Positions 42,687 to 53,818 of a stretch of DNA of 64,000 nucleotides are shown here, in pieces. Origin of the DNA: Girardinichthys multiradiatus (Eukaryota; Chordata; Actinopteri; Cyprinodontiformes; Goodeidae); the NCBI RefSeq assembly GCF_021462225.1, contig NC_061800.1, positions 1,426,001-1,490,000 of the forward strand, in the 5' to 3' direction. Numbering within the stretch: position 1 is the stretch's first letter; every line of letters begins with the position of its first letter. The position numbers were made by a program, and so were the translations under genes. The notes beneath the pieces were generated by a model. It had not been told where the DNA came from. It searched no databases and saw only the letters and a list, made by a program, of their open reading frames with translations.

Positions 42687-45600
42687 CATAGGCTAAAAGA
42701 GATTTCCAGTGATGATCCATCTCTCTTACAAGAATCCTCTTTTCTTCTTCAAGTCTCTTTACTGCCATGATGCCATCAAATGCCCTTCTCTTTATTGTAA
42801 GACAGACAGAGTCTGAAATGCATTTATGACAGACACAGATCAATCCAGGAAGAAAAGTGGAATTATACACTCCCCGGCCACTTTATTAGGTACATCTGTC
42901 CAACTGCTCATTAACGCAAATTTCTAATGAGTCAATCACATGGCAGCAACTCAATGCATTTAGGCTGGTAGACATGGTCAAGATGATCTGCTGCAGTTCA
43001 AACCGAGCATCAGAATGGGGAAGAAAGGTGATTTGAGTGACTTTGATCGTGTACTGTACTCAAATGCCCTCCACAGTCACCAGATCTCAATCCAATAGAG
43101 CACCTTTGGGATGTGGTGCAACGGGAGACTCACATCAAGGATGTGCAGCCGACAAATCTGCAGCATCTGTGTGATGCTATCATGTCAATATGGACCAAAC
43201 TCTCTGAGGAATGTTTCCAGTACCTTGTTGAATCTATGCCACAAAGGATTAAGGCAGTTCTGTAGGCAAAAGGGGGTCCAACCCAGTACTAGCAAGGTGT
43301 ACCTAATAAATGTAGGTGAGTGTAGGTTAGCAGTTGTAGAATTAAGTCACATCATCTGTCAAACACGATAACAGTAGAAAACGTGTTGGTGTATGTGGAC
43401 ATACCACTGTGTGGTTGCTGCCATGGCCAAACTGGGTCACCAGACAGAATTTCTTCCAAGCACAGAATTTCTGTTTCTGGAACCAATCTGTTGTACTTTT
43501 CCACAGCCAGTGTCAAAATTCCTTTTTCCTCTCTGATCTTGCGGCGAATCTTGGCACGAGCTTTGTTTCCATCAGTGTCTTTATAAAGACGCTGGGATCG
43601 TCTTTTGATGCTTGCAACCAGAACTTCAATTCGGCCCACTAAGGAATCTGCATCCGTTGTGCTAGTTGTTGCTGCTAAGGATAAAGAAGAATAATGCAGT
43701 TAAAGCTGCAGAATATAACTTTTACAAAAGTGTTTTTTCCATATTTGTTAAAACTGTCACCATGCCGTGACATTTTGTTATGAGATGCAAAAACCGTGAA
43801 AAGATTGATCTCTTCCACCTCCTCCTTGAGCTACTATCGCTGTCTAAAGAAATGCATCACTCCTGACCTAAAACAACCAATCAGAGCCAGGAGGAAGGTC
43901 TTAGTGCTGTCAATCACCCTCGTGTACGCGCTGCTAGATGTGCTGATGGTGGAGAAACAACTTACTGTTCCAGGAAAACTTTATCCCCCGTCATCGGTGG
44001 CCATGCTTGCTAGCTGCACTAAGACCCTCCTCCTGGCTCTGATTGGTTGTTTCTGACTGAGTAGTATATTTCTGCAGTTCATACTAGGAGCACTGGGAGA
44101 AGGAAGAGGAGCTAAATGTTTTTCACAGATTATCTGTCTTATACTGTCATGACATAACGATCATTTTAATACTTATGTAAAAAGCAGATTTTTTAATAAA
44201 AGTTGCATCCTGCAGCTTTAACTATTTGTGCAATTTCCTCTAAATTTCCTACCGTAATCTGCTCACCTTCTGCCCACTCCTTTACATCACTGACCCAGTC
44301 ACCCAGTTGACTGTCAGACACTGAAAACTCTATTTTTAGGGACTCCAGGTTCTGAAGCTGAGTTTGAAGAGCTTTTGTGGCCTATATTTCCAATGTCAAA
44401 AAAATAAAAATTTAGAGCACAGCAGGTGCAGGTAATTAAAACACATCAATAGTTTATTACCTTCTGATAACAACGGGTCAGTGAGGTGGCCAAGTTGTCC
44501 AATTTTAGCTGATTCCAACGCATGGCCATAAGAGTCAGCATGTCTGTCCATCCTCCAAACAGAAAGAAGCCTGCAATATTAGCATTTTCCCTCATCATCA
44601 TTTAAAACGCATAATTTAAGGAAATCAGTATTTGGTTTTCTCACCAGGTTTGGACATATGTTTTGTGGTAACTGCAATCCTTGAGAGAAATGCATTACAC
44701 TGCTCCACTTCCTCCCCTAAGGTCAAACCAGCTCCATCCTGATAGGCTCCACTTGACCTAAATATAAGCATGCACACACAGAAAATAAAAATAACTGAGT
44801 CAAAAATTTTCATGCAGCTATGCAAGTTCCAACAAGGTGGTTCTATACCTAGTCAGATTTCCATACCTCACATTTGAAGTCATGAGCTTTGGCATGGAAA
44901 ACCGAGAGAAATGGCTTCATTTGCAGAAGGTGTTGGAGCTCAGGGCAACTTTTTGTCACTCTTTCAAGATATGGCCGATACTTGCAGGTCACATCCATGC
45001 AAAAAAAAGTGATATGTCTATTGGCCAACTTTTTTTGCAGGTACAAAGGATAGGCAAATATTTCACCCCTGTACATATTTAGAGCACTAAGGAGCACTCC
45101 ATGTCTACACACCACAAGCTCCAATCCCTCCTCATCCAGCTTACTGCTGGATCTGTGGGAAGTCTCTCTAGCTGCTGACCACTCACCACCACAAACACTT
45201 CTTCCAGAAACCTAAAATGCATAGAATTTCCAGTGACAGTGGTCAGAAATATCCTCATTACAGGCTAAAGGTTACTGTAGTTATACATTTATAATATGCA
45301 ATCTTACATGTCTGGTTGTTTTGTGTACATAGTCCACAAATCTTCCCACGTCTTCATCCCTGGCTATAAAGATGTCCTCAAAAATAGCCTGTTCTTCAGA
45401 TCTGAAAAGAAGAGCAATAAAAAACCTGCAAAGAATTCTTATGCAAAGAATTGGTGTATTGTACATATTTGGCCATACCTTGCAGCATTCTTAAAACGGT
45501 AATGTTTGCGGTTTCCATCCACTGAAACTGCAAGCATATCTGGGGTACACGCTTGACACGTGAAGGGATCCTTCCTTAACATTTTATCTATGTCATATCT

Positions 45601-47993
45601 TACGGCTTCCCATTCAAAAAAACTTTTCTGGAAGCCGTCTGCCGAGATCTTCCCAGTCTGTTTTAAAATGAAAGATAAGCAAAAAACAAAAACACAAGAA
45701 CCTTATTTTAGGACATCAGTGTCAAAATTCAGGCCTCGAGGTTAGGTGTCCTGCAAGATTTAGGTTTGTGTCTGGCACAATACGCCTCATTCAAATAATT
45801 TGGCCATTAGCAGGACTCTGTAGGATCTGTATATATATATATATATATATGCTATTTTTTGGAGCAGGGTATAAATAAATATAAATATATACACACACAC
45901 ACACCAAAGTACTCACACGGCCAAAGCGGACAGTTCGTTGATCCAGCATTTTTAGAAATGCTTGGCAGGAGAGACCCGGTGCCGCCATTTTCATTTCTTC
46001 AAATGTGAAGAAGACATCAGTTCCATAAAGAGTGGTAAAGTGAAGGGCGGCGGGCAAGTAATCACTTAAATTTAGGTCATGGACTCCAGAAGTCCAAGTA
46101 GCGTCACACGCCTCACACACCAGCTCCGGCATTCTTAGATCATAACGACCTAAAACAACAAAAAAGAAATTCCACTTTAAAAGCTTATAATTTTAGAGTT
46201 AGGTCTCCATTATATTACAAACAATTGTCTGTGTTCTGCAACACACCTTGTAAATATTTATTTATTTAGTTTTATTTTGGTTTTGAGTCAGGAAAAAATA
46301 GTTATTCTTACCATTGATTGTGACCATGGCAACAGCCTTCCCTGGTTTGATCCTCAAACACTTTGATGGACAATCACAGATTCTAAGTGGGGTCTCCACA
46401 GGTACAAGTCGTGCTACAGAAATTAATAATTGTTTAATATATTCATTCACCAAAACTGTATCAAAACGCTTTGACAAAGCTATGTAGAAACAGCTGAATC
46501 ATAAACCAGAGCATTAACAACAAAGTAGAAAGTTAACAGTTGGAAAAAAGGAGGAGTGTTTAAAAATATTGAGCTTAGTTAAACTTACCATCATGGCAAA
46601 GAGTTTTATTTAAAACATATGTTGTTGGAGGCAATGGCTGGAAGAATCCAGCGCTCATGGTCTCTCTGTTGTGAAGGACATATCTGGTGTGCATCATCAC
46701 ATCACATTTGTCGCAAAAGAAGGGCCGAGGCAGACAATCGCGACAGCGAAGTGCAGCTGGATTGCTCCCACACTGCTGGCATATGTGTGCTGACACACTT
46801 TGTTGAGCTGCCATAGTGTTCACCAAACGGGGTCTTTCCGCCCTCCAACTCTCTGAAAAGAGACTTTTCCTTGTGCTCCAGTTTAAGGAAGCCAGAGGAG
46901 CTATAAGTAGTGATGGTTCATTAACCTGGCCTGCAGAATCATTCAGTGAGCTCTGGAGTTCTTGCAGAAAAGACTAAAAAAATTTAAAACATTTTTACAG
47001 TTTATTAAAGTGTAGTATGGAAGTTGTAAAAGCAAAAAGCAATTGCCACAAATTTGCTTAAAATACCTAAAAAAAGTATCTATTAAAGACATACCAACAG
47101 TCTCTGGAGCATAGGCCACCTCACACTGAATGTTATTAGAGGGACAGCTAGTCTTCTGACTGTGGCCAGCTGTAAATAGAAAATAAATGAAAATAACGTT
47201 TATATCTAAAACATTATTTAAACCTACATGTACATGTCCAATTCCCATTCAATACCTGCAATTGTCCTATCACACTCCCCTATATTAAGATTCAAATTCA
47301 TAATAGGAACTATAAACTCAAGTAATTTAGACTTTTAGATGTATGGAGTAACAATATGTTTGTAACTTTTTTTAGTAGGTATGTCTCTACATGTCCATCA
47401 TCAGATGGAAATGCATCCATTCTGTTTCACCTACAGTCTACAGTAAAAACAGTAAAACTACTAATTTGTCTTACATTACAAACCTGTATCATGTTTCAGA
47501 GTTATTTCTATTCAAAATACTTTTATAATGCAATTAAAGATCATTTTGCATTTGGGAAAGCTATAAAGTAATAAATGCTGGTTGGTTACGAAAAGCAGTT
47601 AAACAACAATATCACAAAGTGGATGTAAAACTTAACACAATCAATTGATTAATTAGGAAAAAATATACTTTGTCAAAATATCAAAAAATGGATAAATACA
47701 TTTATTTAAAAATAATCTGTATCTGTCAGATATCAAGTTTTTAAAAAAAAGTACTGACTCTTAGTTGATTGATTTCTGGTTGATCGTGGTCTTGCATAGA
47801 GTTCGTTTCCATCTTTGTCCCTTTTTCTCCACCTGATTGTGGGTTCAGGTATCTTCACAGGTACACCGGTATCTTTACCTTGCTTGAAATCAGCAATCAG
47901 GTGATCGAGGTGTTGAAGTTGGTCATTTATTTCCTGTTCATTCGTCTCCTTATCCAGGATAATTAAAGTATCATTAATATTTGAGTCACTCAT
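42687..47993 (-). CDS. KDZ-superfamily transposase, 13 exons, 3' end truncated
   Basis: Start at 47993 (MSDSNINDTL). Exons with GT-AG borders on the minus strand: 47993-47755, 47169-47095, 46973-46589, 46413-46312, 46149-45917, 45657-45480, 45402-45308, 45211-44867, 44757-44645, 44570-44461, 44381-44267, 43674-43405, 42812-42687. This gives about 795 codons. Exon 3 carries a zinc module (CQQCG, CRDC, CDKC, then His pairs) typical of the CxC-type N-terminus. Exon 5 has GRYDLRMPEL, then APGLSCQAFLKMLDQRTVRF. Candidate catalytic acids are the Asp in AVSVDGNRKH (exon 6), Asp in FFCMDVTCKY followed by HAKAHDFKC (exon 8), and Glu in LGEEVEQ (exon 9). I saw no stop inside these exons. The last exon runs into an LTR-D fragment, so the C-terminus and stop are lost. 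It mobilises the element in the nucleus. Confidence 0.85.
42868..43322 (+). mobile_element. Deleted Tc1 derivative in a KDZ intron
   Basis: 455 bp between TA dinucleotides (42866-42867, 43323-43324). Terminal repeats CACTCCCCGGCCACTTTATT and its counterpart at 43290-43322. Inside is only the transposase C-terminus (CCAGATCTCAATCCAATAGA codes for the SPDLNPIE region). Confidence 0.8.
43698..44223. mobile_element. Foldback MITE in a KDZ intron
   Basis: The ends AGTTAAAGCTGCAG and CTGCAGCTTTAACT are inverted. Inside are longer inverted arms (AACCAATCAGAGCCAGGAGG at about 43878 and its complement at about 44030). No coding capacity. I could not fix a target duplication. Confidence 0.6.
45828..45903. 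repeat. TA and CA microsatellites in a KDZ intron
   Basis: A TA run (about 45830-45850) and a CA run (about 45890-45903) lie in the intron between the FGR and TGK exons. Confidence 0.8.
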
Positions 47994-47996
47994 GGC

Positions 47997-49309
47997 GATG
48001 GACAGACAAAACAAACAAACAGAACAATCCACAAAAGACAAAAGAAAATAGGCCAAGACACTGAGAGAAGGACAGGAGACACAAAAGAGGCACAAAGGAA
48101 AGACGAATGACAGACGTGGCTCTTAAAAGTGCCTTTGTTTTAAAAATTGTCAAGGAGCTTGGTTGACTGGTGCAAATGTCGGATAACTGCAAAAGAACCT
48201 GTTGAGAAAAAAAATGTTTAGATTTCAGAAACTCTACATCTGTTTACCACAGTAATAGACAACCAAGACAGGTGGAGAGGACTTTGGCTGTGCTGATGCA
48301 AGTTTGATTTGCCTTTAAACCTTGTACGGTCCATACAACCTATACAATAAAATCACAGCGATGGGAGCACATCCAGTCACTCAGCTGGGAAGCTGTCAAA
48401 GCTTTGATTGAAATGCAACTGAACGAGCATGCTATAATCAGTGTTTCCAGAGTGGGCTTACAAACGAAACCTGGGTGGACTTTAAGCATCAAAGTGGCAA
48501 CAGCAATCATGAATAGAAACTTCACCGTGACTCTACTATGGCTAATTAAATGTAATAAGTACAGCTACAATTGAATTTGATCAGCTCTCAGCGGCTACTT
48601 TAGCTAGCTTACCGCTCATTTTATGCGCCAAAATAGGTTAAAAACATATTTAAATGTCTTCAGCTATTCACTGTTCCACAGCGTTGCCACCACTAACTCG
48701 TAAAACTATCAACAGCAACTTTGTAAAGTAACACTTTAGAAGTTTTTTGTGTTTTGTAGTCCAGAAAATTGACTGATTCAGGTTTGCACTCCCCCAGGAT
48801 GCAGCTGACGCATGCGATGACGTCAGCTTCTTCTTCTTCTTGGATTTTTTGGCTGGTGGCATCCATCCTTCTTCTTCTTCTTAAACATTAATTTCTTATT
48901 AATATTGGTGGATTGCAAACGACCTCAGCGGCACACAGCGCCACCTACTGTACATGAGTGTGTAACCTACTGTATTCTTTGTTTTAATTTTGTATAATGT
49001 AAAAATAAAAATAAGGAAGGTAAAATCCCGACTTAATTCGGCCAACCGGAGGACAGCATATTTTACAGCTTAAGTAAAATGTGCACGGATTTTAGCCCTT
49101 TTATATGCCTTTCGAAAAATTATAACGGACTCGTCGTTCTTGTTCCCATATCGTCAGTTACCGACATTCAGGGAGCTCTATAACAGTCAATGAGAGCACC
49201 CTGCACGTCAAATAATGACGAGAAGGGGGTACCTGATGCATCAATACGTGACGCAGAGGGAGCCTGACCAATCGTCCAAATCTGACGACTTGGGAGTGAG
49301 AACGTGTTG
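47997..49309 (-). repeat. KDZ right terminal inverted repeat
   Basis: 1313 bp, inverted match to the left repeat. Its inner edge is 4 bp upstream of the transposase ATG, so the promoter and 5' UTR lie in the repeat. The copy of the possible first-exon donor reads TGG|GGGAGT here in place of CGG|GTGAGT. Confidence 0.88.
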
Positions 49310-49694
49310 TCATGGTAAGTCCTCTGCTATCCCCCTTCCCCCTTCTGAAGTTGTGCTGAAAGTCTGTTAAATGCAATTTATTTTGAAAGTTCCAGAAATG
49401 TCCGTACCGGAGTTTAATGTTGAAATCCATGGCTGCGGGTCCCAACACCTAGCTCCACCTTGTTTTCACTCCATATATATACACACCTGTTCTGTCATTC
49501 ATTGCGGAAACATTTTTTATGCTCAAGTCTTGTTTTCGGATCATGCCATGCCTGTCTCGCCTGCCCGTTTGTTGTTTTGTTCCTGCCTCCTGCTGTGAGT
49601 GAGGTTTTGTTTTTTGTCATTAAAACCTTTTTACTTACCGACATGCTGCCTTCTAGTCTGCATTCTGGGGTCCTATAACTCGCATGCCATAACA

Positions 49695-50305
49695 GTCAGA
49701 CTGTATTCTATCTTAGACCATCATGTTATCTGTCACTTGGGACAGTTTCCCATTGATTAGGTGAAGGATACCAAATATTGGCAATCAAAAGGAAAACATG
49801 ACACTTCCTGTTTTCAGGGGGCGGGTCTTCGATGATGTCAACATCTGATCAGTGAATATTGTACGGGGCCAGAGGCAGATCAATCTCAGAAGGTTTCATT
49901 TCTCTGTGACTTTCCATGTAGGTGCTATATCAATTTTGTCCTTTATGGCGAGAAGTCATATTTTGAGGCTTGGCCACGCCCACATGCTTTGATGCAGCAA
50001 AAAGCTTTTGATAACTTTTGATTTTTTAGGCATTTGACCCAACTTGAAATAGATTAAGATCTACAAATAATTTTCATACCAGTAGTGCATAAGGTCAAAC
50101 TGAAGGTACATACTCATTTTCAGAGGGATCCAAGCCTAAGGGGCACTAGATAAATTTAGTACATGTTATCAATATGGTAATGACTGGCCAAAGTGGGCGT
50201 GGCTTATGGGCAAAAATGTACCTCTAACTTTCGCTCATAAAAAATTTCCCATAAATCAGTCATGCTACCTAGAGAGCTTAAACTTCTTGCATGTCTTTTG
50301 TGCAT
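49695..50305. repeat. Old teleost repeat, right part
   Basis: It continues the sequence interrupted at 36376, with TTCAGGGGGCGGGTC, AAGTGGGCGTGGC and GGCTTGGCCACGCCCAC phrases shared with the 17.4-kb repeat family. It is non-coding. Confidence 0.45.
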
Positions 50306-50309
50306 AATC

Positions 50310-50832
50310 CCGAAAAGTGCCTACTCTAGCTAAACGTCTATCTCAAAGCACATCACTACAACATAAGACGTTTCATAATAAAGCTACTGGCTGTATACCC
50401 AGTTCTGTTAAGCCAAACGCAGCGGAATTATGCACACTAATTAAGTACAATATGCCTATGATCCCCCATAAACATTGTTCAATTCGGACTGCCCACATGT
50501 GTACAAATAATCGTGAATCGTAAGATGAGCTTGCTGGGCATATAAACCAAAAGACAGATTATATCCAACAGTCGCTAACAAAGATAGAACTATCATTGTC
50601 AATGCTGGCCAAACAGGTACAAGAAATGGAGACCAGGATCGGAGCTGACAAAGATAACCTTGCCGATACACAAGTTCGCATAGGTAAAATGGAGAAGGAG
50701 ATAGCTTTTCTAAAAGAGAAAATGGACAACTTGGAAAACCAGAGTAGAAGATCAAATATTAAAATTATAAACATCCCAGTAAGGTCCGAAGGTAACGATG
50801 TGGTTGGCTACATGGAGCGACTAATCTCGTGA
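50310..50832 (+). pseudogene. L1-like LINE ORF1 fragment
   Basis: Two frames separated by a stop at 50521 (from MPTLAKRLSQSTSLQ, then from SLSMLAKQVQEMETRIGADK). The second is a coiled coil (heptads through KMEKEIAFLKEKMDNLEN) followed by SRRSNIKIINIPVRSEG, the RNA-binding start typical of L1-type ORF1 proteins. It is truncated after YMERLIS, where unrelated sequence begins. No ORF2 is present. Confidence 0.7.
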
Positions 50833-50879
50833 CTTCTCGGACACTGGAACAGGAACTGGAGGTGGTTCGTTCTCAAATC

Positions 50880-51320
50880 CCTCTCCGAACTTGGACACCG
50901 AGTCATAGAGTCCCAGCTTGGTCCCAAGCCTCCAGAGTTTCAGCAGGGTCCCAAGCCTCCAGTGCTGCTCAGTGGCCTCTCCGCGGGAGACCTCCAGACT
51001 GCCTGATCCGAGGGTCTTCCATGCTCCGCGCCAGACCTCCAAGACTCCTGTTCAGCCGCCGCAGGTCGCCCAGACTACTGCCCAGCCCTCATCTGGACTA
51101 TAGCCGACCTCCTGATCGAGGGTCCTGTACCCTGGTCAGCCGACCTCCTGACCGCCTGCTCTGAGGGTCTCCAACACTCCGCGGCAGACCTCGAAAAACT
51201 CCTGTTCAGCTACCGCTGGTCGCCCAGACTCCTGCCCGTCATCTGGACTATGGCCGACCTCCTGACTGAGGGTCCTTTACACTGCTTACTCTGCTCACCC
51301 TAACCCTAACCCTCTCGACA
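50880..51320. repeat. GC-rich minisatellite, unit about 155 bp
   Basis: Two imperfect units (about 51008-51130 and 51163-51280) share GAGGGTCT, GCAGACCTC, CTCCTGTTCAGC, GGTCGCCCAGACT and CATCTGGACTAT. Related phrases continue to 51410. It is Pro-rich in frames but not conserved. It includes a short CCCTAACCCTAACCCT run at about 51297. Confidence 0.6.
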
Positions 51321-51583
51321 AGCCACTTTGTGGGTTCACCTGGTCCCATCTCAGGCCTCCCGACCGCCTGGTCCTTCATCGCCGGTCTACAGACCGCCTG
51401 GTCCTTCGTCGCCGAAATCTTGGACTTTTAGTCAGTTTGGACTCTCGTTTTCTACCTTGTTCGGTTGTTCTGTATTTTGTTTGTGGTTTCTGACTCTGCA
51501 CAAGGAGGCTGTCAGTCAAAAAAAAAACAAAGTTGGAATTGGCTACCTGGCAGTCTTGAAATGAGTAATGTTTAGAATACTAT

Positions 51584-52169
51584 TGTTGAATATAATTTCT
51601 TCTCCAGGGAAATAAGCTACCACTGCAGGAAAATAGCTATTTTGATATATTAAAAAACTTTCTTACTCACAGCCTTGAAATTAAGTAGCCGGTGGACTGA
51701 GTTGAGGTGAGTTGAAACCTCTTTGAAATGCCTGGGTGATAGAGTTAGAAAGCTGATAAACACAGACACGTGTAAAATAAGACATAAGGTGAACCAAGTA
51801 AGTTTGACTTGCAAGGGTGAGACAGTCCTCTGCCAGAACAGCAACTTCCTTCTCGCAAAGGGAGAAATCCTTGCACCGGCCTTTTATTTACAACTCACAT
51901 TCCTACAAGCAAAAAGCAGGAATTGGTTCAGCCAATTCTTACAGAGATTTCTACCTAAAAGTGTAGTGATTCCCATATATGGTATAAGCTTGTCATGTCC
52001 AGGGAGTGATCCACTCCAGACCGCATTCCTTAACCTTCCACAAACCCTTTTCCACACTAAAAAAGCAATAATAGGAAATAGAAATCATCTTAACTATAGT
52101 AGAACTTCAGATATAAACATGATTTAAACTAAACAATGATAACTTAAAAATGATAACATTTTTCCAACA
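51584..52169 (-). repeat. ERV-E 3' LTR
   Basis: On the minus strand it begins TGTTGGAAAAATGTTATC after the purine tract. A GTAAATAAAAGGCC TATA-like element lies near 51885. The far end at 51584 (ATTATATTCAACA) is my best guess, since no second copy exists here. Confidence 0.6.
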
Positions 52170-52182
52170 ATTCCCTCCTGTT
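52170..52182 (-). promoter_or_regulatory. ERV-E polypurine tract
   Basis: AACAGGAGGGAAT on the minus strand directly before the LTR start. Confidence 0.7.
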
Positions 52183-52256
52183 TATTATTGATCAGTTTAA
52201 TATCACATCCATGTATACACTTCCAAAAGGCTTTATGCATATACTACATTAAAACA

Positions 52257-53686
52257 TTAAACTATTGTTAAGTTTAATGATTCCTCCTCCATAATGTCAT
52301 CATAGTTCTGGTTCTTGTCCAGAAGCTGGTAATCCTGGGACAACGTTTTATTAATAATTCCTCCAACCATCCTTAATATCATTGCTCTGATACAGGGAAC
52401 AATGCACAGAGTAAAAAGGCAGACAACAATAACACAGCGATGACAGGGGTCATGATTTTCAAAAACAGTTGCCACCACGGTCCTGAAGTAAGCCACGAAA
52501 AAAAAAGCTTCCTCGGCCGGGATGGACAACCTGCTGCATACCCCTTTTAATTGTATTTAATACAGTACAGTACAGTATCACTCACTGTTTGTCCATCTTC
52601 GCCGTTGGTCTCATCAGGGATGTAGGTGCAGCAGGTCTTGTTCAGGAGAGCGCAAACTCCCCCAACCGAGGCCATCGGCAGGTCCAACACCATCCTGTTC
52701 TGCAACACCACAGTTTGAAGAGCTGTGACTTCTGTGGACAGTCCTGTAGGAGCTTTTGTGGTTGCATTAACAAACAGTCCCATTTGATAATCTATAGTCT
52801 CTAATCTAAGCATGTTATTTCCTACTCTCAACCATGGGAATAAACTTAGAACAAACATATTTCCTGTTGATCTGTGCTTGAATTCCTCAGGAACATTTGA
52901 TCCCCACACACTGTCATGTGGCTTTACACGGATTAGTTCTCTCTTACTCCTATTTAGGGAAGGTTGAACTGAAATGACATAAGTGTGATCAGTGACATAA
53001 ACAGGTGCACAAACACCACTCCAACCTGGAGGCAACTGCAAATAAATGGCAGTTCCACACATCCAGTGAAATCCATCTATTGCATAAGTGCCCTTTAGAT
53101 CATGGACCTTTCCCCCAGGTCCAGCTTGGTTGAAAGGATAATAGTAAGTTGTGTGACACATGCGCATTGGAATTGTCCCCACTGGGATGTAACCGGTGCC
53201 TACGACGCAATGAGAAAAATGGGAACCTGCAAGAAGCTCCACATAGTTGGACACAGGAGTTGTAACATTACACTGTTTAAAAGCTGTAACTTGTAAAATG
53301 TTAAATTACCCATTACCATGCGGAAACTGGTACTGACACCAGAAACCCAGTTTCTGATAAAACACTCATCTCACTGGTACTGGTCTAGCTGTTAACCTGG
53401 GCTGGTTGGAAGAGATAGGAAGTTCAATGCATACATAACCAGAAATGTTCCTGGACTTGGTTACAATTTTTGTATATTGGTACCAGCTGTTAGTCTCATA
53501 CAAGTAATTTATATCTTGTATAAACATTTTATGGAAATCTTCATTTATCCACCTCTTTAATTTCAGGAAATTATGAGATTGTGGAAATGTCTGGCATATT
53601 ATTAACACAATCAGGGCACATGTGATACACAAAACTAAATGTTTCAACATCTTTCCTTTAGATTTACCTGTTAGTCTCTCTCTCAC
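52257..53686 (-). pseudogene. env: ERV-E envelope, gamma-type, frameshifted
   Basis: Three frames. 53686-53366 has a hydrophobic signal segment (HLVLCITCALIVLIICQTF) and the start of the surface unit. 53254-52547 (235 codons) has a furin-like RSKR at 102-105, then the transmembrane subunit with LQNRMVLDLPMASVGGVC (184-201), which resembles the immunosuppressive domain, and CX6CC (C201, C208, C209), the hallmark of covalently linked gamma-type TM subunits. 52529-52257 carries the membrane anchor (VIVVCLFTLCIVPCI) and tail. Breaks between the three parts make it non-functional. Role in the virus: receptor binding and fusion. Confidence 0.85.
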
Positions 53687-53818
53687 CCCTAAGGGCTAGG
53701 AAAGATCGTTGGTTTCTTCACTGATGTTGAGACGAAGGCTCCTCTAGATGGCGACAACCCCTTTGTTGTAGACTTTCACTTCCTAGCCTGTGGGTAGAAA
53801 GACTGACAGGCTCAACTC

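Larger units (their letters stand above)
38390..49309 (-). mobile_element. KDZ/Zisupton-like DNA transposon with giant inverted repeats
   Basis: The ends are CAACACGTTCTCACTCC and its complement. The perfect 7-bp duplication TCATGGT (38383-38389, 49310-49316) falls inside solo LTR-X. Terminal inverted repeats run 38390-39832 and 47997-49309. Between them lie a multi-exon minus-strand KDZ transposase and an inward plus-strand gene. At 10.92 kb it includes a Tc1 remnant, a deleted Tc1 derivative, a MITE and an LTR fragment in its introns. The transposase wording (GRYDLRMPEL, APGLSCQAFL) identifies the Kyakuja-Dileera-Zisupton superfamily. Confidence 0.9.
36704..49447. repeat. LTR-X copy 1: solo LTR split by the KDZ transposon
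   Basis: It starts TGTTGTAATTATGAATC and ends GGGTCCCAACA. Flanking CCTA at 36700-36703 and 49448-49451 is a perfect 4-bp duplication. Its own sequence is 36704-38389 plus 49317-49447, about 1.8 kb, and matches copy 2 at 56429-58188. It has no coding content: the frame at 36846-37046, shared by both copies, has no motif. Confidence 0.8.
36377..49694. repeat. LTR-G: solo LTR split by LTR-X
   Basis: It starts TGTTATGATTTGGGG and ends GCATGCCATAACA. Flanks are ATCAG (36372-36376) and GTCAG (49695-49699), a 5-bp target duplication with one change. Its own sequence is 36377-36703 and 49452-49694 (about 570 bp); the rest is the nested insertion. The class is probably gypsy. Confidence 0.65.

Noticed and set aside
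50829..51164. Pro-rich 111-codon frame
   Set aside because: Falls in a minisatellite with imperfect tandem units; no start context or conserved domain.
51296..51312. CCCTAACCCTAACCC telomere-like run
   Set aside because: Only two to three units inside a minisatellite; not evidence for a telomere or fusion site.
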